From: Variovorax sp. Sphag1AA
GTDB lineage: Bacteria; Pseudomonadota; Gammaproteobacteria; Burkholderiales; Burkholderiaceae_C
NCBI RefSeq assembly: GCF_014192575.1
Contig: NZ_JACHYC010000003.1
Span: 682,001-746,000, forward strand
Length of the DNA: 64,000 bases
Direction: 5' to 3'
Shown: one piece after another, positions 31,990-40,252 of the stretch
Numbering within the stretch: the stretch's first letter is position 1
Layout: every line of letters starts with the position of its first letter
Notes under the pieces: model-generated
Told to the model about the DNA's origin: nothing
Database searches by the model: none
Seen by the model: only the letters and a program-made list of their open reading frames with translations
Made by a program: the position numbers and the translations under genes

Positions 31990-33065
31990 GATTCGTTCCT
32001 TCCTTCGTTGACGGGAAGGGTCAGCGTATCCGATGCAAGGGGCGCCTTGGCCGCGGCCTCGAGCACCGCGCGAGTCGCGGCCAATGTGCGCATGCCGTCC
32101 AGCGCGCTGCACAGGGAATCCGTTTCGCGACCCTCGATGAGGTCGGCGAAATGCGCGAGTTGCCGTTCGTACGGATCGCGCTGGTGAACCACGCTCTGTT
32201 CGCGGGTGAGTTCTTCGTGCCAGCCGCGCTCGCCCGGGTACTGCCACAGCGCGAGGTCGGGCAGCGAGAGCGAACCGTGCGTACCCGCGATGAAGTGCGA
32301 CTGCACGGTCTGGCGCGGATAGGCGGGCGATTCGCCAGCACAGAAGTCCCAGCACCAGGGGGCCGTGACGCAGTCCGAGACGATCACGGTGCCGATCGCA
32401 CCGCCGCTGAATCGCAGCACGGCCGCGGCACTGTCCTCGACTTCGAAGCCGCGCGTGGCGTGGCTGTCGACGGCCTGCACCGATTCGATTTCGCCGACGA
32501 GGAAGCGCAGCAGATCGATGTCGTGGATGAGGTTGATCAGCACCGGGCCACCTCCGTGCTGGCGGCGCCAAGACGTCTCGAAATAGCTGTCGGGCTTGAG
32601 GAAGGTCGCCAGTGCATTGACCGCGACGATGCGACCGAGCCGGCCGGCAGACACGATCTCACGTGCGCGTCGGATGACCGGGTTGTGGCGACGGTGATGG
32701 CCGATCAGCACCGGCACGCGGTACTGGGCTTCGGCCGCGACAAGGCGCTCTGCATCGACCACGGTGTCGGCAACGGGCTTCTCGACCAGAACGGCGACGC
32801 CCTGGGAGAGGCAATCGAGCGCAATCGACACGTGCGTCGCGTTGGGCGTCGCGATGATCGCGCCGGCGGGCCGGACAGCTTCGAGCAATGCGCGGTGGTC
32901 CGCGAACCAGGGCACCCCGGCGGCCTCCGCCGCTGCACGACCGCCTTCCGTCGGGTCGGCGATCCCTGCAAGCGATGCCCTGTCGCTGCGTTGCAGCCGA
33001 TCGATATGTGTGCGACCGATGGCGCCGGCGCCGAACAGGGCGATGGGAGTCTTGCGATGGTTCAT
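31986..33065 (-). CDS. Gfo/Idh/MocA family oxidoreductase
   Basis: NAD(P)-dependent oxidoreductase of 359 residues. An N-terminal Rossmann domain (GAGAIG, 11-16) is followed by the EKP motif (VEKPVADT, near 95) and the substrate-domain HDID near 180. Members oxidise or reduce sugars, inositols and other polyols. It is first in the seven-gene minus-strand operon that runs to the CoA-transferase. GGAGA precedes the ATG. Its presence beside a TIM-barrel isomerase and SDRs hints at a cyclitol-like or hydroaromatic substrate. Confidence 0.85.
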   Translation of the reverse strand: MNHRKTPIALFGAGAIGRTHIDRLQRSDRASLAGIADPTEGGRAAAEAAGVPWFADHRALLEAVRPAGAIIATPNATHVSIALDCLSQGVAVLVEKPVADTVVDAERLVAAEAQYRVPVLIGHHRRHNPVIRRAREIVSAGRLGRIVAVNALATFLKPDSYFETSWRRQHGGGPVLINLIHDIDLLRFLVGEIESVQAVDSHATRGFEVEDSAAAVLRFSGGAIGTVIVSDCVTAPWCWDFCAGESPAYPRQTVQSHFIAGTHGSLSLPDLALWQYPGERGWHEELTREQSVVHQRDPYERQLAHFADLIEGRETDSLCSALDGMRTLAATRAVLEAAAKAPLASDTLTLPVNEGRNES

Positions 33066-33081
33066 GGTTGTCTCCGGCGGA

Positions 33082-33110
33082 ATTCTAGGTTTTCTCTGAA
33101 TCCATTTCAA
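33082..33110 (-). promoter_or_regulatory. Sigma-70-like promoter of the Gfo-IclR-flavoprotein operon
   Basis: On the minus strand TTGAAA (33110-33105), a 17-base spacer, then TAGAAT (33087-33082): five of six consensus bases in each box and ideal spacing. Predicted transcription start is near 33075, so the leader to the ATG at 33065 would be very short. Confidence 0.55.
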
Positions 33111-33113
33111 TAC

Positions 33114-33142
33114 TTGAATAGTATTCCAGTTTTCGATACGAT
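33114..33142 (+). promoter_or_regulatory. Sigma-70-like promoter of the AroE-like/flavoprotein operon
   Basis: TTGAAT (33114-33119), 17 bases, TACGAT (33137-33142), about 58 bases before the AroE-like start. It faces the minus-strand promoter, and the two -35 boxes lie only 3 bases apart. Confidence 0.5.
33116..33126. promoter_or_regulatory. Palindrome GAATA-G-TATTC, candidate IclR operator
   Basis: Five-base arms around one base, overlapping the -35 box of the plus promoter and lying just upstream of the minus -35 box. A protein here could control both divergent operons; the IclR gene in the minus operon is the obvious candidate. Confidence 0.45.
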
Positions 33143-33200
33143 TCCGCCAATCACCCGCTCGCCAGATGCGGATGTGCACACAACCAGGAGACAGGTCGGA

Positions 33201-34001
33201 ATGTCGGAACAGCTTTTGTTGAACGGTGCAACCCGCGTCCACTACATCGTGGGCGACCCCGTCGCACAGGTGAAATCGCCCGGCGACGTGAGCCGCGCCT
33301 TCGCCGAGCGCGGACTCAACGCGATGGTGATGCCCGCCCACGTGGCCCCAGCGGCGCTTGCGCGTTGGCTGGAAGGCGTCTCTCTCGCGCAGAACGTGGA
33401 TGGCGTCATCGTGACCGTGCCCCACAAATTCGCGTGCTTCGCACTCTGCGCCACCGCTTCCGACCGCGCCCGCTTCCTCGGCGCGGTGAACACGATGCGC
33501 CGCAACCCCAACGGCACCTGGCACGGCGACATGTTCGACGGCCTCGGCTACGTTGCCGCGTTGCGCGATCGCGGATGCGACCCGGCCGGCCGCAAGGCGC
33601 TCCTCGTCGGCGCCGGTGGCGCGGGCTCCGCGATCGCTCATGCCCTTGTCATGGCCGGTGTCGACTCGCTCGCGATCCACGACGGCGACACCGCGCGCCG
33701 CGATGCACTCGTCGCACGTCTCGCGGGACTCGACAAATGCCCGGTAGCAGTCGGCAGCAGCGACCCTGAGGGCTTCGATCTCGTCATCAACGCCTCGCCT
33801 GCTGGCATGAAGGAAAGCGATCCCTATCCGGTCGACGTCGAGCGGCTCGATCCACGCGCATTCGTCGGATGCGTGATCACCGCACCCGCCATCTCGCCCC
33901 TGATCGCCGCTGCAAGGTCGAAGGGCTGCGCCACTGCCACCGGTGCCGACATGTTCGCGCGCGTGCGCGACCTGATGGTCGACTTTCTCGTGGAGCAATG
34001 A
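33201..34001 (+). CDS. Shikimate dehydrogenase-like protein with altered substrate site
   Basis: AroE-fold protein of 266 residues. Catalytic Lys76 (VPHK), Asp113 (FDGLG) and the NAD(P) loop GAGGAG (137-142) are present. The N-terminal motif that holds the shikimate carboxylate (E. coli SxS at 14-16) reads QVKSP, so the first serine is Val24. This suggests a related but different ring substrate, not a housekeeping AroE. The start is supported by AGGAGA about 10 bases upstream. It is first in a two-gene operon with flavoprotein copy C, 1 base apart. Confidence 0.8.
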   Translation: MSEQLLLNGATRVHYIVGDPVAQVKSPGDVSRAFAERGLNAMVMPAHVAPAALARWLEGVSLAQNVDGVIVTVPHKFACFALCATASDRARFLGAVNTMRRNPNGTWHGDMFDGLGYVAALRDRGCDPAGRKALLVGAGGAGSAIAHALVMAGVDSLAIHDGDTARRDALVARLAGLDKCPVAVGSSDPEGFDLVINASPAGMKESDPYPVDVERLDPRAFVGCVITAPAISPLIAAARSKGCATATGADMFARVRDLMVDFLVEQ

Positions 34002-34002
34002 C

Positions 34003-35775
34003 ATGCATCGCATCCAGACCCTTGCTTCCCTGCCGCAGGACTCGACCTTCGACGTGGTGGTGATCGGCGCCGGCGGTGCCGGCATGGCGGCGGCGCTCTT
34101 CGCGGCGCTCGAAGGCCGGCAGGTGCTGCTCGTCGAGCGCACTTCGCACGTCGGCGGAACCACCGCGCTGTCCGCCGGCACGACCTGGGTACCCGGAACG
34201 CGCCTCGGTGCCGGTGTGAATCCGCAGGACTCCATCGCGGAAGCCGCACGCTACCTCGACAACGCGATCGGCACCCGTACGCCATCCAGCCTTCGCCAAG
34301 CCTTCCTCGACCACGGTGCCGAAGCCATCGAGGCGCTGGAATCCACGACTGATGTGCACTTCCGGGCCTGCCCCAGGCACCCGGACTACATCTCCGACCT
34401 CGTCGGCTCCACGATCAATGGCCGCGCACTCGAACCGATGCCGTTCGACGGCCGCCTGCTGGGCGAGCTCTTTTCACTCGTGCGTCCGCCGATTCCGGAA
34501 TTCACGGTGCTCGGCGGCATGATGGTCGACCGCACCGACATCAATCATCTGCTGGGGATGTCGCGCTCGGTCGCATCGCTTCGCCATTCCGCGAAGATCC
34601 TCGGACGCCACGCTGCCGATCGACTGCAGCACGCGCGCGGCACGCGGCTCGTCATGGGCAATGCGCTCATCGCGCGACTGCTGTATTCGCTCTCGCGGCG
34701 CAACGAAGTCAGCCTGGCACTCGACACGAGCGTCGAACGAATCGGCCGCGCCGACGACGGCATCGAATCGATCGTCCTCCAACAGGGCGACACGCGGCGC
34801 ACGGTGCATGTCCAGGGCGGCGTGGTGCTGGCCAGCGGCGGCTTCAATCGCGACCCCGCGCGCCGCCAGGCGATGCTGCCCGGCGTCGACCCCGAGTGGT
34901 GCCCCGGCGCACCCGGCCACACCGCCGAAGCGCATTCGCTGGCAGAAGCCGTAGGCGCGCGCTATGGCGAAGGCGCGATGAGCCCCGCCTTCTGGGCACC
35001 CGTCTCCAAGCGCCGTCGCACCGACGGCAGCACCGGTGTGTTCCCTCATTTCGTGATGGACCGCGCCAAGCCCGGCATGCTCACGGTGAACCAGGCCGGC
35101 GAACGCTTCGTCAACGAAAGCACGTCGTACCACCTCTTCGGCCTCGCAATGCAGAAGCTGCAACAGGGCGGCAGCAACAGCGTGCCGGCCTTCCTCATCT
35201 GCGATGCCGAAGCGCTGCGCAAGTACGGCATCGGCATGGTCCGCCCCGGCGGCAAGGGTCTCGCGCCCTACCTCGCCGATGGCTACCTGGTGCGCGGCGA
35301 CACGATCGAATCGCTGGCCCAGGCGCTTTCGATCGACCCCGCGAAGCTCGCCGAAACCGTGCAACGCTTCAACGCGAACGCAAGCCAGGGTGTCGACCCT
35401 GACTTCCAGAGAGGCAGCACCGTCTACTCGCAGAACATCGGCGACGCGACCTGGCCGGGCCCCAACCCCTGTCTCGGCCCGCTCACGCAAGGCCCCTTCT
35501 ACGCAGTGCGCCTCTACCCCGGCGACATCGGCGCGGCCACCGGCTTCGCAACCGATGCGAACGCACGCGCGCTCGACGCAGCCGGCGCACCAATCGAAGG
35601 CCTCTACGCAGTGGGCAACGACATGCACTCGATCATGGGCGGTGTCTACACCGCACCCGGCATCACGATCGGCCCCGGCATCGTGTTCGCACGACTTGCC
35701 GCACGCCACGCCGCTGCGCGGGCTGCACGAAACGCACCCCGCACGGAGCCGGCCGTGGCCCTAGGGAAAACCTGA
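34003..35775 (+). CDS. FAD-dependent oxidoreductase, KstD/fumarate-reductase type (copy C)
   Basis: Flavoprotein of 590 residues, third paralogue in the locus. It has the FAD motif GAGGAG (about 22-27), GGTTALSAGTTWVPGTRLGAG and the closing YAVGNDMHSIMGGVYTAPGIT. Y549 and G553 (YTAPG) keep the Tyr/Gly pair, but the intervening residues differ from copies A and B, so its substrate is probably different. It follows the AroE-like gene almost without a gap. No NIPSNAP gene is attached to this copy. Confidence 0.8.
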   Translation: MHRIQTLASLPQDSTFDVVVIGAGGAGMAAALFAALEGRQVLLVERTSHVGGTTALSAGTTWVPGTRLGAGVNPQDSIAEAARYLDNAIGTRTPSSLRQAFLDHGAEAIEALESTTDVHFRACPRHPDYISDLVGSTINGRALEPMPFDGRLLGELFSLVRPPIPEFTVLGGMMVDRTDINHLLGMSRSVASLRHSAKILGRHAADRLQHARGTRLVMGNALIARLLYSLSRRNEVSLALDTSVERIGRADDGIESIVLQQGDTRRTVHVQGGVVLASGGFNRDPARRQAMLPGVDPEWCPGAPGHTAEAHSLAEAVGARYGEGAMSPAFWAPVSKRRRTDGSTGVFPHFVMDRAKPGMLTVNQAGERFVNESTSYHLFGLAMQKLQQGGSNSVPAFLICDAEALRKYGIGMVRPGGKGLAPYLADGYLVRGDTIESLAQALSIDPAKLAETVQRFNANASQGVDPDFQRGSTVYSQNIGDATWPGPNPCLGPLTQGPFYAVRLYPGDIGAATGFATDANARALDAAGAPIEGLYAVGNDMHSIMGGVYTAPGITIGPGIVFARLAARHAAARAARNAPRTEPAVALGKT

Positions 35776-35787
35776 TCGCTCGCGCAC

Positions 35788-35816
35788 GAATTGTCCGGGT
35801 GTCGGCCTGAATCGTC
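35788..35816. promoter_or_regulatory. Candidate AraC operator, second copy
   Basis: GAATTGTC, 13 bases, GAATCGTC, identical in both half-sites and in 25 of 29 bases to the site at 22071-22099. It lies 103 bases upstream of the small frame that opens the SDR-Liv operon. Confidence 0.65.
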
Positions 35817-35918
35817 GACGCACGCGGCAAGCCCCTCGCCAAAAATTCCGCCATGGATGCGATGCGCGCAAAACACCGCGCAGACCGCATGGCAATTGAG
35901 GAAACCAGGAGACAAGAC

Positions 35919-36032
35919 ATGCAGAAGACAGCGGATCACGCGTGCGCGTCGCGCAGCAAACGGCAACTTGCCGAAGCCTCGCGCGATGCCGGATTCAGCC
36001 GGACACCGACAACACGGCGCACGGCCGCCTGA
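35919..36032 (+). CDS. Small open frame (37 residues) leading the SDR-Liv operon
   Basis: ATG with a strong leader (CCAGGAGACAAGAC), 37 codons, TGA, then 3 bases to the SDR ATG. The predicted peptide is basic and polar (MQKTADHACASRSKRQLAEA and a Thr/Arg-rich end) with no recognised family. The good ribosome binding site and tight coupling suggest either a translated leader peptide or the fused start of a deleted gene. The SDR lacks a clear ribosome binding site of its own, so it may depend on translation of this frame. Confidence 0.4.
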   Translation: MQKTADHACASRSKRQLAEASRDAGFSRTPTTRRTAA

Positions 36033-36035
36033 GCC

Positions 36036-36839
36036 ATGGCCAACGCATCCATCCACATGCCTACCGCACTGGTGACCGGCGCTGCCGACGGCATCGGTTT
36101 CGCGACCGCGGAACGCTTCGCCGCTTCCGGCTGGCGCGTCGCATTGCTGGATCTGCGCGACGAAGCTGCGCAAGCACGCGCAGCTGCACTCGGCGACGAT
36201 CACATCGCCATCGCCTGCGATGTCACCGATGCCGACAGCGTCCGCGCCGCAGTCACCAGCGTCACTGAGCGCTGCGGCCGCATCGACGCGCTCGTCAACA
36301 ACGCCGGCATCAGCGAACAGAACGCGCCGACGCTCGAGCAGACACCCGAAGGCTTCGACCGCGTGTTGGCGGTCAACCTGAAGGGCGCGTTCCTGATGAC
36401 GCAGGCGGTGCTCGCCACGATGCGCTCGCAGACGCGCGATGAACGCGGACAGCGCGGCGCCATCGTCAACCTCGGCTCCATTGCAAGCCTGGCGGGCATT
36501 CCCGGCCGCAACGCCTACAGCGCCGCCAAGGCCGGCGTGCTCGGGATGACGCGCGCACTCGCAAGCGAATGGGCGCGCGAAGGCATCCGCGTCAATGCAG
36601 TGGCGCCCGGCTATGTGCGCACCGCGCTGGTGGACGACCTGGTGCGGCGCGGCGCGATCGATGCACACGCGATCGCTTCGCGCACGCCGTTGGGCCGCAT
36701 GGCCGAACCGGCAGAGATCGCCGAGACGATCTTCTTTCTTTCATCGCCTGCCGCGAGCTACGTCACCGGCGCCGTGCTGTCGGCCGACGGCGGCTGGACC
36801 GCATTCGGCGCACCCACCGGCGCGCTGGCCGACATCTGA
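36036..36839 (+). CDS. SDR family oxidoreductase
   Basis: Classical SDR of 267 residues with TGAADGIG (14-21), LLDLRD after the second strand (NAD-type acidic residue), NNAGIS and catalytic YSAAK near 165. It is the first full-size gene of the operon that continues into the Liv importer; the candidate AraC operator lies about 220 bases upstream. Expected to oxidise the imported alcohol or an early intermediate. Confidence 0.85.
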   Translation: MANASIHMPTALVTGAADGIGFATAERFAASGWRVALLDLRDEAAQARAAALGDDHIAIACDVTDADSVRAAVTSVTERCGRIDALVNNAGISEQNAPTLEQTPEGFDRVLAVNLKGAFLMTQAVLATMRSQTRDERGQRGAIVNLGSIASLAGIPGRNAYSAAKAGVLGMTRALASEWAREGIRVNAVAPGYVRTALVDDLVRRGAIDAHAIASRTPLGRMAEPAEIAETIFFLSSPAASYVTGAVLSADGGWTAFGAPTGALADI

Positions 36840-36858
36840 ATCTCGAGGAGACAACACG

Positions 36859-37710
36859 ATGCTCACCATTAACCTCTTCAACGGCCTGGTCTACGGGGCG
36901 TTGCTGATCATCATGTGCTCGGGGCTCGCGCTCATCTACGGCCTGCGGCGCGTGGTCAACTTCGCGCACGGTTCGCTCTACATGCTCGGCGCGTACCTCG
37001 GCTACTCGATCGCGCTGCACAGCAACTTCTGGGTTGCGCTCGTGGCCGCGCCTGCAGTCATGGCGCTGCTCGGCGTGGTGCTCGACCGATACGGATTCCG
37101 ATTGCTGCAGGACCGCGATCCGCTCACGGTGGTGCTGGTCACCTTCGGCCTGCTGCTGGTCATCGAAGACTTCGTGCAGACGGTCTGGGGCAAGAGCAAC
37201 CTGACCGTCGATGTGCCTGCCGCACTCGCGACGTCGATCAACTTCTTCGGCACACCGCTGCCTGCCTACCGACTCGGCGTGATCGTCGTCGGTGCGATGG
37301 TCGCGCTGGGGCTCACGCTGTGGCTGCGCCATTCGAAGGTGGGGCTCTTCGTGCGCGCAGCGAGCACTGATCCCACGACGACCGCAATGCAGGGCGTGAA
37401 CACCGACCTGCTCAGTGCCGGCGTGGTTGGCCTCGGCACCGCGCTCGCGGGCCTGGCCGGCGTGGTGGCTGCGCCCTTCCTCTCGCTCTCGCCGTCGATG
37501 AGCAGCGACGTGATCATCGATTCGTTCGTGGTCGTTGTCGTCGGCGGGCTCGGCTCGCTCGCAGGTGCCTTCGTCGCAGCGATGGCGCTCGGGATGATCC
37601 AGGCGCTCGGCGCGGTCTACGTGCCCGATTTCTCCGCCATCCTGCCCTTCGTGATCATGGTCGCGGTGCTGATCTGGAAGCCATCCGGCTTCGCAGGAAG
37701 CAGGACCTGA
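36859..37710 (+). CDS. livH: Branched-chain amino acid-type ABC transporter permease (LivH family)
   Basis: Inner-membrane permease of 283 residues with eight or so hydrophobic helices. The opening NLFNGLVYGALLIIMCSGLALIYGLRRVVNFAHGS and the closing VVVVVGGLGSLAGAF are typical of LivH. CGAGGAGA precedes the ATG. It works with the LivM, LivG, LivF and binding-protein genes that follow. In Burkholderiales such importers often carry aromatic or other organic acids rather than amino acids, and its position here argues for the pathway substrate. Confidence 0.9.
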   Translation: MLTINLFNGLVYGALLIIMCSGLALIYGLRRVVNFAHGSLYMLGAYLGYSIALHSNFWVALVAAPAVMALLGVVLDRYGFRLLQDRDPLTVVLVTFGLLLVIEDFVQTVWGKSNLTVDVPAALATSINFFGTPLPAYRLGVIVVGAMVALGLTLWLRHSKVGLFVRAASTDPTTTAMQGVNTDLLSAGVVGLGTALAGLAGVVAAPFLSLSPSMSSDVIIDSFVVVVVGGLGSLAGAFVAAMALGMIQALGAVYVPDFSAILPFVIMVAVLIWKPSGFAGSRT

Positions 37711-37747
37711 CGTTCGCCCCCGGCTTTTCTTCCCTCAAGGAATTCGC

Positions 37748-38737
37748 ATGAACATCACCCGGATGGGCTCGAGCGCGGTGGTTGCGCTCGTCGCCGGCGG
37801 CCTCGTGGCGGCATTCATCACCTCAGGCACCGTGCTCTCGCTGCTGACGCAGGCCGTGATCTACGCAGTCTTCGCCATGGGCGTAGGCCTGCTGTTGCGG
37901 CAGAACGGCATGGTGAGCTTCGGCCACGCACTCTTCTTCGGCGTCTCCGGCTACTCGATGGGGATCCTCCTCGAGCTCGGACTGATGCCGGCCGAACTCG
38001 CGATCGCGGCCACGCTGATCGGCATCACGGTCATCGCATTCATCGTCGGACTGGTGATCGTGCGGGTGCCCGGCGTTGCCTTCAGCATGCTCACGTTGGC
38101 GATCGGGCAGATGGCTTTCCTGACCGCATCGCGCGCCCGCGGCCTGACGGGCGGCGCCGACGGCATGAACATCAACTGGCCGCAGAGCCTGTTCGGCCTC
38201 TCGCAGTCGCAGTTGCACCAGCCTGCCGTGCTGTTCATGGTGTGCTGGACGGTGCTCGTGCTCGTCACGCTCGCACTCGCGCTGCTGCTGCGCAGCCGCT
38301 TCGGCAGCGTGACCGAGGCCGTGCGCGACAACGAGGAACGCGCGCGCTTCATCGGCGTGCGCACGCTGCTCCCGCGCGCCGCGATCTACGCGCTGTCGGC
38401 ACTCCTCACCGGCCTCGGCGGCGTGCTCTCGGCGCTGAACACCGGCTTCGTCTCGCCCGAGAGCCTGCACTGGAGTGTGTCGGGCGTCGCACTGATGATG
38501 GTCGTCGTCGGCGGCTACAAGGCCCTGTGGGGCCCTGCGCTCGGCGCCATCGTGTACTTCCTGTTCAAGGACGTGCTCGGCGACTACGCGAACCACTGGA
38601 TGGCGATCTTCGGCATCGCGCTGATCACCGTCATCGTCTTCTCGCCCACCGGCATCGCAGGCGCATTCGGCCGCCTCTTCAAGCCGCGCAAAAAGATCCA
38701 GCCCGAGCCCGTCGCGCGCGCCGCGTCGGCTCACTGA
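37748..38737 (+). CDS. livM: Branched-chain amino acid-type ABC transporter permease (LivM family)
   Basis: Second membrane subunit, 329 residues, about nine hydrophobic helices. LivM features are GMVSFGHALFFGVSGYSMG early and ARFIGVRTLLPRAAIYALSALLTGLGG in the second half. AAGGA lies before the ATG. The C-terminus ends in a basic tail (FKPRKKIQPEP). Pairs with LivH to form the channel. Confidence 0.9.
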   Translation: MNITRMGSSAVVALVAGGLVAAFITSGTVLSLLTQAVIYAVFAMGVGLLLRQNGMVSFGHALFFGVSGYSMGILLELGLMPAELAIAATLIGITVIAFIVGLVIVRVPGVAFSMLTLAIGQMAFLTASRARGLTGGADGMNINWPQSLFGLSQSQLHQPAVLFMVCWTVLVLVTLALALLLRSRFGSVTEAVRDNEERARFIGVRTLLPRAAIYALSALLTGLGGVLSALNTGFVSPESLHWSVSGVALMMVVVGGYKALWGPALGAIVYFLFKDVLGDYANHWMAIFGIALITVIVFSPTGIAGAFGRLFKPRKKIQPEPVARAASAH

Positions 38738-38757
38738 GCCCCAGAAGGAGATCCGCA

Positions 38758-39477
38758 ATGGTCGACTACGTACTCCAGGCCGACGACGTCGCGATCCACT
38801 ACGGTGGCGTGAAGGCGGTCGACGGCGTTTCGCTCACGCTCGAACGCGGGCAGATCCGCGGTCTGATCGGGCCCAACGGCGCGGGCAAGTCCACAGTGAT
38901 CGATGCGATCACCGGTCGCCGTCGCCTCACGCGCGGCAAGGTGATGCTCGGCGGCGAGGACGTCACTGCGTGTGGCGTGGTCGAGCGCCGCGCGCGCGGT
39001 CTTTCGCGCAGCTTCCAGCGCACGAGCATCTTCGGCCAGATGAAGGTGCGGCGGCAGGTCGAACTGGCTTCGCATCGCATGAACCCGAAGGACCACGAGG
39101 CCGACGCACAAGCCGTGCTGCGCGAGCTCGACCTTCTGCATCGTGCCGACGATGTCGCCGAAGACCTCGGCTACGGCGAACAGCGCCGGCTCGATCTCGC
39201 CCTCGCGCTCGTGGGCCGGCCAACGGTGCTGCTGCTCGACGAGCCGATGGCCGGCCTGTCGGCCAAGGAATCGCACGACCTCGCCGCTCACCTGAAGGCG
39301 CTGACCTCGCGCTGGAACGTGTCGGTGTTGCTGGTCGAGCACGACATGGACGTGGTCTTCGGCATCTCGGATGTCGTGACCGTCTTCGAACTCGGACGCG
39401 TGATCGCGCAAGGCGAGCCTGCAGCGGTACGCGCCGATCCCCGTGTGCGCGAAGCCTATCTCGGGAGTGCTGCCTGA
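38758..39477 (+). CDS. livG: ABC transporter ATP-binding protein (LivG family)
   Basis: ATPase subunit of 239 residues. It has Walker A GPNGAGKST (about 42-50), a LivG-type signature GYGEQRRLDLA in place of LSGGQ, and Walker B VLLLDEPMAG. AAGGAG precedes the start. Its stop overlaps the LivF start by one base (TGATG), so the two ATPases are co-translated. Confidence 0.9.
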   Translation: MVDYVLQADDVAIHYGGVKAVDGVSLTLERGQIRGLIGPNGAGKSTVIDAITGRRRLTRGKVMLGGEDVTACGVVERRARGLSRSFQRTSIFGQMKVRRQVELASHRMNPKDHEADAQAVLRELDLLHRADDVAEDLGYGEQRRLDLALALVGRPTVLLLDEPMAGLSAKESHDLAAHLKALTSRWNVSVLLVEHDMDVVFGISDVVTVFELGRVIAQGEPAAVRADPRVREAYLGSAA

Positions 39478-40181
39478 TGAATCCTCTTCTCGAACTCGAC
39501 AAGGTCGATGCCTGCTATGGCTCGGCCCACATCCTTCACAAGCTGAGCCTGAAGGTGAACGCGGGCGAACGCGTTGCGCTCGTAGGCCGCAACGGCGTGG
39601 GCAAGACGACGGTGGTCAACACCATCCTGGGTCTTGCAAGCCTGCGTAGCGGTCGGGTCGCGCTTGGTGGCCAGGTGCTCGCGCGACCGCGCCCGTATGT
39701 CGCGGCCCAGCACGGCGTGGTGGTCGTTCCGCAGGGACGGCGCATCGTCGCCAATCTCAGCGTGGAAGAGAACCTGTTGCTGGGCGCCGCGGTCGGCCGC
39801 AAGGGACCATGGAACGTGCCCGAGATCTACAAGCTGTTCCCGATCCTCGCCGAGCGCGCGCACACGCCGGGCACGGCGCTCTCCGGTGGGCAGCAGCAGA
39901 TGCTGGCGGTCGGACGCGCGCTGATGGCGAACCCGTCGCTGATCCTGCTCGACGAGCCGACCGAAGGCCTCGCGCCGGTGATCGTCGATCAGCTCGCCGA
40001 CATCTTCAACCGCGTGGCCGACCAGGGCACTGCGCTGCTGCTGATCGAACAGAACATGAGCCTCGTGGTGCGCGTCGCGCGCCGCTACTACGCGATGGCG
40101 AAGGGATCGGTCATCGCACAAGGCCAGGTCGAGCACTCGCGCGAGAGCCTCCACGACCTGGAGGCCCACGTGGTGGTCTGA
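39477..40181 (+). CDS. livF: ABC transporter ATP-binding protein (LivF family)
   Basis: ATPase subunit of 234 residues with Walker A GRNGVGKTT, signature LSGGQQQMLA and Walker B LILLDEPTEGLAP. The GRRIVANLSVEENLLLGA segment is typical of LivF. Starts on the overlapping TGATG of LivG. Completes the ATPase pair of the importer. Confidence 0.9.
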   Translation: MNPLLELDKVDACYGSAHILHKLSLKVNAGERVALVGRNGVGKTTVVNTILGLASLRSGRVALGGQVLARPRPYVAAQHGVVVVPQGRRIVANLSVEENLLLGAAVGRKGPWNVPEIYKLFPILAERAHTPGTALSGGQQQMLAVGRALMANPSLILLDEPTEGLAPVIVDQLADIFNRVADQGTALLLIEQNMSLVVRVARRYYAMAKGSVIAQGQVEHSRESLHDLEAHVVV

Positions 40182-40252
40182 CCTACGCACTTGCGTTCTA
40201 CGGTTTGCCGGACCGTCTTCGGCTTTGGACTTTGATTACTTAGGAGACTTGC

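Noticed and set aside
33066..34235. Long minus-strand extension upstream of the Gfo/Idh/MocA start
   Set aside because: It only arises because the frame stays open antisense to the AroE-like gene; the ribosome binding site, promoter and family start at 33065 define the real gene.
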